Below are positions 55,812 to 64,000 of a stretch of 64,000 nucleotides of DNA, piece by piece. Each line of letters begins with the position of its first letter. Within the stretch, counting starts at the first letter, position 1. Source of the DNA: Mycoplasmopsis fermentans PG18 (lineage in GTDB: Bacteria > Bacillota_I > Bacilli_A > Mycoplasmatales > Metamycoplasmataceae); assembly GCF_000209735.1 (NCBI RefSeq), contig NC_021002.1:890821-954820 (forward strand). Direction: 5' to 3'. The position numbers and the translations under genes are program-made. Under the pieces are notes generated by a model. That model searched no databases. It saw nothing but the letters and a program-made list of their open reading frames with translations, and had not been told where the DNA came from.

Positions 55812-57212
55812 TTATTTTATTAATGCCTTCCAATAACCATTTTTATTTGCTCCAACTCTTTTAATAAAACCATGTTTTTTTAAAAAATTAATATTGTTGT
55901 CTATTGCTGTTGTGCTTAGATTTAATTTTTCTGCTAATAAAGCTTTAGTAATATGTGGATTTTTAATAATTTCCGATAATATCTTTTTTCTTATTTGATT
56001 AAGAATTTTTTTAGCTGTTTCTTCATCTATCTCTTCAACTTCAATTTCAAATTTTACAGCATTAATTCTATTAAAAGGAATTGTAACTTTAATAAATCCA
56101 TCACCAAAATAAATAGCTTCTTTGCCATAAACTTTTACTATTGCAGGTACTCCACGTCCTGATTTTTCACTAATTCTTAATTGAAGAAAAATTTCGGCTA
56201 ACTTTTCATTAACTGGTTTTGATTCTCCTTTGTAAAAACCTTCTATTGTTTGTTCAGGTCCTAAATTTCCCATAGAATCAATTTCAATTCTATCTTTAAA
56301 TATAGAAATCATTGGAGAAGCTTTTGAAGTTCATTTGTTATGTAAGATGGCATTAATTATTGCTTCCTTGTAAACATTAGAATCAAATAAAGGTACTTCT
56401 TTTCTTGTGAGAACTCTGTTTCTTTCATCAGCTTGATAAATATTTACTACATTTCCAAATCTAATCAAATCATCTAGTGTATAAAGTAAATTAGTAAATC
56501 CAAATTCATCTACTGTATATAAAGGGGTTGTTTTGTCATAACCTCCAAAAATAGAAACTCTAACTGGAAATCCAGAATTATCTGACAAAAGCTGAGCAAG
56601 TAAGTTATACTCACCTTTTTCGGTATAAAATTCAAGGTTTTGTCTAAATGTTTCTTCTTTTAATTGAATTCCTCTTGACCCATAAAATCCAAATAATTTA
56701 TTAAATGTTAAATCTTGAGTATTGGCTTTAGTGTTTTGAATTGTTTCATGGCCAAAAATTAAAACTCAAAATAATTTTCTTTCTCTTTCAGGAAATTTCA
56801 TTAATTTTTCTTTGCTTGATCCAACTCGAATATATCTTTCATTTTTTCAAGCTGTTGGAGTTTTATGAGCTGCAACTATTTTTAAAATAACCAATCTTTT
56901 GCCTTGATAATTGAATTCGCTAAATTCAATATTAATTCTTGGACTGAGTTGTCTTTCTAAATAATGAATTAAAGGCTCATTACTCTTTGTATGACTATCA
57001 TAATTAAATTGTGTACCAACAATTTTATGAGTTTTATCTTCAATACCTCAAACTAAATATCCATAGTCTCTGCCTTCTATAGCGCATGAATTTGAAATAG
57101 CAGAAATATAAGAGCCTATTTCATCTTCATCAGCTCTATTAACTTTAAATTCAAATCACTCCTTTTCAAATTCATAAGAAGTTAATTCTTTAATTAATTC
57201 ATTATTTGTCAT
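55812..57212 (-). CDS. AlbA_2-domain / COG2865 ATP-binding regulator
   Basis: 466 residues with UGA Trp codons. N-terminal Schlafen-type AlbA_2 domain: EWFEFKVNRADEDEIGSYIS and DYGYLVWGIEDKTHKIVGTQ. C-terminal GHKL-like ATPase remnant typical of COG2865: KEAIINAILHNKW, ISIFKDRIEIDSMGNLG and SEKSGRGVPAIVKVYG, then a winged helix (ITKALLAEKLNLSTTAIDNN). Such genes often sit beside restriction or mobile genes. Here it is directly upstream of hsdS (33 bases) on the same strand, so the two may be one unit. Function unproven. Confidence 0.88.
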
Positions 57213-57321
57213 GTTTTTTTTCCTTTTATTTTATCGATTTTATTACCAACTTTATTACCCACCTTTAGTATATCAAAATTTTAATTAAAAGTCAATTAAA
57301 TAGTAAAAAAATGATTAATAA

Positions 57322-57365
57322 AAATAAACCGTATTTGCCTATAAAACAGGCTTTTTGGTTTATTT
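57322..57365 (-). terminator. Terminator of the ABC exporter operon
   Basis: Outer stem AAATAAACC / GGTTTATTT around inner GCCT / AGGC, then T-rich sequence on the minus strand. It begins at the stop of the second ABC gene; a CTATAAAAC motif sits across the inner stem and loop. Confidence 0.7.
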
Positions 57366-59198
57366 GAATTGATTTTCATATAAATTAAAGTAATAACCTT
57401 TTGCTTCCATTAATGATGCATGATTTCCTTGTTCAATAATTTGACCATCATCAACCACTAAAATTAAGTCCGCATTTTTAATAGTACTTAAACGGTGAGC
57501 TATAACTATTGAAGTACGATCTTTCATTAATTCTTCTTGTAAAGCTTTTTGAATAATTTGTTCAGTATTTGAATCAACATTACTTGTGGCTTCATCTAAG
57601 ATCAATACTTTCTTTTTACCCAACAGTGCCCGAGTAATTGATAACAATTGACGTTCACCTTGACTTAAACTTTGACCACTATTTTCTATTACAGTGTCAT
57701 AACCTTTTTCAAGTTTTTGAATAAAGTTATGAGCTGAAGTTAAACTAGCCATTTCATATACTTCTTGGTTTGTGATTTTGTCTGAAGCTACTTTTAAGTT
57801 GTCCATAATGGTTTCATTAAACATAAATGAATCTTGTAATACAACTGACATTAAGTCTCGTAAGTTTTTCTTAGTAATTTTTGTTAATTCAACACCATCA
57901 ATTTTGATTGATCCTTCTTCATATTCATAGAATTTACTAAGTAAATTGATTATAGTTGTTTTACCAGCACCGGTAGGACCAACTATGGCAATAATTTGAC
58001 CTGGTAATGCTTCAAAAGTTGCATTTTTAAGTTGATATTTACTACTATTTTTATCATATCTGAAGCAAACATTTCTAAATTCAATGTGGCCTTCAATATC
58101 TTTTAATTCAATAGAATTTTTGATTTTGGTTGGAAGTTCTAGTTCTAATAAACGGAAAACACGTTTTGTTGAAGCAAGTCCAATTTGAATTGAAAAAATA
58201 ACATTGAAGAAAACTTGTAAGGTACCTGTATAGTTTCAAAGCAGTGATGTATAAGCTATCATGAAACCTGCATCAGCTTTACTAAAAAAACTAAAAATAC
58301 TTAAGGTAGGGACATTTTTAATATTAAAGATAATGGCAAAGAGTGAGATTAAAAGAACTAAAAGGTTGGTTGAAATAATAAATCAAGGATCAAAAAATTT
58401 AATACAAACATCGCCTTTGAATGAGTGTCAATAAATATCATGAGTTATTTTTTTGAAATTCTTTTCTGCTGTTTCTTGACGATCAAAAGTTTGAGTGATT
58501 TTGCTATTAGTTAGCATTTCTTCAACATAAGCATTTAAATCACCAAAGTCTTGTTGTACAAGAACATATGATTTTCTAGCTTTTGAAATCATGAAGTAGC
58601 CAAGTGAGAAGAATAAAACTGATAAAGGAATTACTATTGCTGTTAAAGTAAAACCGACAAAAGCCATTGCTAATATTGAAAGAATGACATTGAAAATGTT
58701 ATTTCAAGTTTCATTGAACATTTGAACAAATGAGTTTGCTAAGTTATTTATATCATTGATTAATACTGAAATTAAGTCACCACTTTTTTCTTTATCATAA
58801 AAGCTAACTGGCATTTCAATAAGTTTTTCCATTGCTACTTTTCTCATTTTTGTAGCAGCTTTATAAGCTATGGCAATTAATATCCGACTTTGAATAAACC
58901 GTACTATTGCATAACAAATAAAAAATATTGCTAAAATTGAGTTTCAAATAATAAAGCCTTTAACATCGAATGCTCCTGGAATAACTTTACCACTAGCATC
59001 AAACATTTTTTGGCTGAAAAAGAGACTAATAATAACACCAGTTAAAGTAGTTCCTCCAACATAGAAAACAGCATTTCAAAAGCAAATAAAGCCACCAATA
59101 ATGACTAATTTTTTATCTTTTTTGTCTAAGAAATCATAAACTAATTTAAACAGTCTTCAAGTTGAAAATTTTTTTTCTTTTTGTTTATTTTTAGCCAT
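57360..59198 (-). CDS. Heterodimeric ABC exporter subunit, catalytic-Glu type
   Basis: 612 residues: six-helix membrane domain, then ATPase. Walker A GPTGAGKTT near residue 415, Walker B VLILDEATSNVD with the catalytic Glu, switch His in IVIAHRLSTI. The signature is degenerate, LSQGERQ instead of LSGGQ. In heterodimeric exporters (LmrCD, TM287/288 type) the subunit with the good Walker B has a poor signature, exactly as here. Starts 16 bases after the partner gene. Exports lipid, peptide or drug; substrate unknown. Confidence 0.92.
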
Positions 59199-59214
59199 AT
59201 TGATTATCTCCTTT

Positions 59215-60996
59215 CTATTGTTCTAGCTGTGTTTCATAGATCTTTTGGTAAAAATCGCAGGTCTTAATTAAGTGACCGTGTTTACCTTGATCCATTACTG
59301 CTCCATTAGTTAAAACCATAATATTGTCAGCATTTTTAATAGCTCCAATTTTTTGGCTAATTAATATTGTTGAACAGTCATAATTATTTTTAATATTATT
59401 AATAACTTTTCTAGTTGTAATATTGTCTAGTGCACTTGTTGAATCATCTAAAATTAAGATTTTAGGTTTTCTTAATAAACTACGAGCTATTGAAATTCTT
59501 TGTTTTTGACCACCGCTAAGGTTTCTAGCTCCTTGAACAACTTTGTGATCTAAACCATCTTCAAATTTATTAACAAAATCATCAGCACAAGCATTTTTAA
59601 GTGCTTCACGCATTTCTTCATCAGTTGCATCAGGTTTAGCTCAAAGTAAGTTTGATCTAATTGTTCCAGTGTAAAGTAAAGCTTCTTGGTAAACTATGCC
59701 AACAGTTTCATGAAGGTTTTTGGTATTAATTTCTTTAACTTCTTGGCCTCCAATTTTAATTGAACCTTCATCATAAACATAATTATTTAAAAGTAAGTTA
59801 ATAAATGTACTTTTACCACTACCTGTTGGTCCAATAATACCTAAAGTTTGTTTATAAGGTAATTTAACATTTATATTCATTAGTGAATATGAAGGGCTGG
59901 TTTCATAGTAACGAAATGAAAGATTTTGAACTTCTAGATCAAAATTATTTGTTAATTGTTTACCATCTTTAATAAATAAAGGATCTATTTTGGTTTCTAA
60001 AATTTCATTAATTCTACCTGCTGAAACACGAGCTCTAAACATTGATGTTAAGAATTGAATGGTCATTAAGAGACCAAAGCTAATTGAAAATAAGTATTCT
60101 ATAAAAATATTAACTTTAACAAGTGAATCTAAAGTTGCAACTTCAGTATACATTCTATGACCTGCAAAAGCATAGATTCCAATAATTAATAAGTTAATTG
60201 AAGCATAAAAAATCGGTACAGCAAAAGCAAAAATCATATTTGTTTTGAATTGCACTTTATATCATCTGTGGTTGTATTCACTAAAACGTTTTTTTCTTGT
60301 TTCTTCTAAGTTAAAAGTTTTAATAACTCTTGCTCCTAAAATATTTTCATCAGTTGCTTTAGTAATTTCTTCAACAACTTTTTGTGTTTTCTTTAAAAGT
60401 GGATTAGTAGTTAAACCAATAACAAGTACTAGTACAAAAATTACAGGTACAACAGCTAAAACACTAAGTGACATTTTTGGATCGTTTAAAATTGCTAAAA
60501 CTCCACCACCAATTACTAAAAAGAAACCTCTAATTAATATACTTGAACCATTAACAAGGAATTCTCAAAAGATTGCAACGTCATTTGAAACTCTAGTAAT
60601 AATACTTTCTGGTTTTAAATCAGCAATATTTTTAAGTGATAATTTTTGAATTTTATTAAACAAAGCATTTCTAAAAAAGCGGCTACTTTGTTCAGCTGGT
60701 CACACAATCATAAGTGTTGAAGTAAAAGTTAAAGTGGCTGCTAAAATTGTTTGACAAACAACAGCAATACTTAAATATGTAATTAAATCTTTACATGTTC
60801 CTCTAACTTCTCAACGACCATTAAAGAAGGATAATGTCTCAACTTTTGAATAATCATCAACGAATAATAATCTAATAAACTGAGAAATAATATTAGGCAA
60901 AAGCAAAGTAAAAATAATATTAATAAAAACAAGCAATGAACCAAAAAGAAATGCTAATTTAATCTTAATTGGTAGCATTTTAATTAACTTAAACAT
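59215..60996 (-). CDS. Heterodimeric ABC exporter subunit, degenerate-site type
   Basis: 593 residues from the ATG at 60996 (GGAGG upstream). Six-helix membrane domain and ATPase with Walker A GPTGSGKST and the good signature LSGGQKQR. Walker B is ILILDDSTSALD, with Asp in place of the catalytic Glu, and the switch His is replaced (ILISQKIGAI). So this half has the non-hydrolysing site and lends its signature to the partner. It is first in a two-gene operon. Confidence 0.92.
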
Positions 60997-61137
60997 TATT
61001 CCTCCTTGCAATATATAATAAATACTTTTTCTATTATAAAACTTTTTAATTATTAATATATATAAAATATATTTAAAATATTAGAATTTATATTAAACTA
61101 TAATTATTAAATATTTCAAAAGAAATGAGGACTAAAT

Positions 61138-61572
61138 ATGAGTGAAAAATCATGTGGATTAGTAATTTTTAGACAATTTACAAAAGGTTGAAAAGTTTTG
61201 ATTGCTAAGCAAATAAATAATATGTGAAGCTTTGTTAAAGGACATGTTGAAAACAAAGAAAGCGAAATTGAAACTGCACTAAGAGAAGCTAAAGAAGAAG
61301 TTAACTTAGAAAATTTTCAAATTTTCAAGGAAACTAGAATGAAAGAAAAATATGTTTTACCTAATGGAATACCTAAAGAAGTTGTTTACTTTTTAGCAAT
61401 GCAAACTGATAAAAAAGATCCTCAAAGACAAGAAAGCGAAATCTTAGAAATGAAATATTATTCATGTTCAAGAGCTATGAATAAATTAGTTCACAACAGT
61501 CAAAAAAGAGTTTTAAAAACAATGTATAAAAAGTTAAATCAATATTTGCTTGATGAAAAAAAGAATAAATAA
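61138..61572 (+). CDS. Nudix hydrolase
   Basis: 144 residues with UGA Trp codons. The Nudix box is GHVENKESEIETALREAKEE plus VNL, matching GX5EX7REUXEEXGU except for the last Gly, which is Asn. The N-terminal CGLVIFRQFTKGWKVLIAKQ resembles diadenosine-tetraphosphate hydrolases (MutT/Ap4A class), which remove Ap4A or 5' pyrophosphates. GAGG lies before the ATG. Monocistronic. Confidence 0.88.
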
Positions 61573-61573
61573 A

Positions 61574-61610
61574 GAATCCTTTATTAAATACTTGAAAGGA
61601 TTCATTTTTT
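61574..61610 (+). terminator. Terminator of the Nudix gene
   Basis: GAATCCTTT / AAAGGATTC with an 11- to 12-base loop, then a T-run, directly after the stop. Confidence 0.85.
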
Positions 61611-61624
61611 AACATTAATTATTA

Positions 61625-62290
61625 TTAAAACAAAATAGGTTTGATTAAGTCTCAAATTAATTTAGAAGTGTCTTGAACTAATAAAGTTGCTTTTTGGAAT
61701 AAATTATTATTACCGTTTGTTATTGCAATGGATTTAATGTTAGCCTTATTTAAAGCTTCAACTCCAACAACTGCATCTTCAATTCCAACACATTCTTCTT
61801 TTTTTAATTTAAGTTGTTCTTGAGCTAAAAGAAAAATATCTGGTGCAGGTTTTCCTTTTTTAACTTCAACAGGATTAACAATAACATCAAAATAATTTAT
61901 AACTCCGAGTTTTTCTAAAATCAAAGGAGCATTGAGACTTGAAGAAGCTATTGCAATTTTAATCTTATCTTTTTTTAAGTCTTTTAAAAATTGTTCGATG
62001 CCTTCTAAAAGGCTATCTTTATTAATATATTTTTTTAAATAACTTAAATATAATTCATTCTTTTTAGTACATAATTCATTGATTTTTTGATCATCAAAAT
62101 TATGCTTAAATTTCTTTAATTCAAATATTGCAAGTAAAGTATCTCTACGAGGCAAGCCTCTTAATTTTTCATTTTCTTCTTTGCTATAATCAATACCTAA
62201 TTCATTGACTATTTCTTTTCAAGCTTTGTAATGTAATTTAGCTGTATCGGTAATTACTCCGTCTAAATCAAAAATTATTCCTTTAATCAT
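61625..62290 (-). CDS. pgmB: Beta-phosphoglucomutase
   Basis: 221 residues through the UGA in SKLIWDLIKP. HAD motif I is FDLDGVITDTAKLHYKAWKE, with nucleophile and acid/base Asp; AIASSSLNAPLILEKLG is motif II; KGKPAPDIFLLA is motif III and GIEDAVVGVEALNKA motif IV. This is the PgmB wording (LHY.AW, RG.PR). It turns beta-glucose 1-phosphate into glucose 6-phosphate. It overlaps the GH65 gene by eight bases, so the two are co-translated. Confidence 0.95.
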
Positions 62291-64000
62291 TTTTCACCTC
62301 GAAAACTTGCTTTTCATTTGTAATTTCACAGTCCATACCATTAACACATATTTTTAACTTAGAACCTTTATTTATAGTATTAATGGTAAATTTGTCCTTG
62401 TTGATTTCTACTAAAAATGGCTCATTTTTGTAAATTGCTTTATAAACTAAACTATTTCAATTATTTGGCAATTTTGGAGCTATATGGAGCTTTTTATTAA
62501 ATCATCCTAAACCACCAAAACCAAAGACAATCATTTGTCAGATTGCTGCTAAAGATCCTGCATGAATACCTGCATTTGAAGTGTGCATTCATGGACCAAA
62601 GTCAATATTAATACCATATTTAAATAATTCATAAGCTTTTTCAATTTTATTTAATCTAATAGCTTCAATACAATAAGTTGCTGCCGAAAGTGATGAATCA
62701 TGTGTGGTTATTGCTTCATAGTAATCAAAGTTTTTTTCTCTAATTTCTTTATTATATAACTCAGGGAATAAATAAGTTAAGAGAATGACATCGGCTTGTT
62801 TTACTAATTGAGAGCCTAATAATCTATGTCCTTCAGAAGTATTGAATAATTTTTTACCAGCATCTCCAAGCATTTGAAATGGTCTAACATTTTTTAAAGG
62901 TAAGGATAAGAATGTATCATTTTCTGCAATAATTTTATCTTTATTAGGAGCTTGAATTTTAAGACCTTTAATGACTTTAGTCATTTTTGAAAAATTAATT
63001 TTATAAGGTATTCTTTTTAAAATACAGTTAAGTAAGCCTGGTGTTTGTGCTTGCAATTTGCGATATATTGAAATTGCCAATTTCATATTAAATAAGGCCA
63101 TTTGGTTGATAAATGCATTATTATTAATGTTTCCTTTATATTCATTTGGACCCATTACATCTTTAATTTCATAACTACCATCTGGTTGTATTTCTGCACG
63201 GTTTGTGTAAAAGTAAGCTGTATCAATTATCATTTCATAACCTATTTTTTTCATGAATTCTTCATCATTTGTAAAATGATAATATTGATAAACTGCATAG
63301 GCTATATCAGCTGAAACATGGATCTCTTGTCTTCTACTTGCAATCGGTACTTGTTCACCTGTTACAACATCAGTTTGGCCTCAATAAGGACAAACTTCAC
63401 CATCAGTAGGTCAAGCCATTTCTCAAGGATATTGAGCACCTAATAAATGACTTTCTTCATTTCTTCGTTTTGTTTCGAAAGCTTTATTTCTAGCTCCTTT
63501 TATCCCTTTATAACGATATGTTAGTAATCTTTTAACAACACTTGGTCTAGTAAAAAGATAATTAGGATTAATAAAGAATTCAGTATCTCAATATGTGTGC
63601 CCTTGGTAACCTTCACCTGAAAGTCCTTTGGCTCCTACATTTAAGTTAGTTGAATTTTTAGGCACAAAATTATTTAAGTGAAAAATTGAAAAGTTTAATG
63701 CTAAAGCATCATATTTACTTTGTTCATTACCTTCGATTTTGACATAAAATTGATTTCAAACTTTTTGCATTGCAGCTGTAGAATTTTCTTTTAATGAAGC
63801 ATATGTATTTTTTAATAAGTAGTTAAAAGTTAAATCTGATTTAGCCAAAACTTCACTATTAGTTAATATTTTTTCTTCATCATCAATTGATGTATGAACT
63901 GACATTAATTTTTCTAAAACTAATTCTTCGTTTGCTTTTAATTCATTTTCGATTTTAAAGTAAACTTTGCGGCGATCAGTTTGAATTTGATATTTGTCAT
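62283..64000 (-). CDS. Glycoside hydrolase family 65 sugar phosphorylase, N-terminus outside window
   Basis: About 572 residues of the C-terminal part, with UGA Trp codons. GEGYQGHTYWDTEFFINPNY and the catalytic KDVMGPNEYKGNINNN (general-acid Glu in GPNEY) are the GH65 (alpha/alpha)6 barrel marks. TTHDSSLSAATYCIEAI and PWMHTSNAGIHAGSLAAIWQ close the barrel; a small beta domain ends the chain. GH65 enzymes phosphorolyse maltose, kojibiose or trehalose, releasing beta-glucose 1-phosphate for PgmB. The exact disaccharide is not readable. The start is beyond 64000. Confidence 0.93.

Noticed and set aside
60245-60649. Plus-strand frame of 134 codons inside the ABC gene
   Set aside because: Antisense shadow; no family motif and the minus frame is clearly coding.

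Overview
This window is AT-rich Mollicutes DNA. In almost every long reading frame UGA has to be read as tryptophan (genetic code 4): RecA, S14, SecY, the aminoacyl-tRNA synthetases, MgtA and both ABC exporters are full length only if UGA is Trp. Together with the small genome style, the lipoproteins with lipobox signal peptides and the gene content, this points to a Mycoplasma sensu lato. I would guess the hominis/synoviae side of the tree but cannot name a species.

Layout. 1-400: right end of an IS3-family insertion sequence. 0.5-2 kb: an eroded DprA-like gene and a Cof-type HAD phosphatase. 2.2-4.8 kb (minus): the ECF transporter energy module ecfA1-ecfA2-ecfT. 4.9-5.1 kb: an IS remnant. 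5.2-26 kb (minus): the whole S10-spc-alpha ribosomal protein cluster, rpsJ to rplQ, without rpmD. It is interrupted between rplO and secY by a co-oriented 16S-23S rRNA unit (11.05-15.76 kb) that has its own promoter region, processing stems and terminator but no adjacent 5S gene. 26.7-29.3 kb: a large repeat-containing lipoprotein. 29.4-35.4 kb: recA, ymdB and an M42 aminopeptidase set among decayed genes (membrane protein, transposase, two lipoproteins) and one unassigned, apparently structured RNA. 35.6-38.3 kb: the P-type Mg2+ ATPase mgtA. 38.4-43.3 kb: a YgjP metallopeptidase overlapping a membrane-anchored NERD nuclease, azoR, nusB, a DUF1934-like gene and gltX. 43.6-45.2 kb: a lipoprotein and a frameshifted alkD. 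45.5-49.4 kb: the fructose operon fruR-fruK-fruA, with fruA interrupted by an in-frame TAA. The operon is bracketed by two clusters of GGACATAA hairpins and carries a ladder of 10-bp repeats upstream of fruK. 49.6-54.5 kb: hisS-aspS and an amino-acid permease. 54.6-57.2 kb: an HsdS specificity subunit and an AlbA_2/COG2865 regulator, with no HsdM or HsdR nearby. 57.4-61 kb: a heterodimeric ABC exporter. 61.1-64 kb: a Nudix hydrolase, then a GH65 sugar phosphorylase and beta-phosphoglucomutase.

How it works together. The first half is the translation and secretion core, co-transcribed with SecY, Adk, Map, RNA polymerase alpha and the rRNA. Carbon supply comes from fructose (PTS IIABC plus 1-phosphofructokinase, if the IIB break is tolerated) and from disaccharide phosphorolysis (GH65 makes glucose 1-phosphate, PgmB converts it to glucose 6-phosphate). 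Intergenic DNA is rich in decay products and short repeats.

The signals most worth following are the fru operator ladder, the GGACATAA hairpin clusters, a recurring CTATAAAAC motif in gaps between genes, the 32.8-kb RNA candidate, the 46-48-bp palindromic IS-end elements, the rRNA unit inside the ribosomal protein cluster, and the Lys/Ala-rich extensions on several ribosomal proteins.
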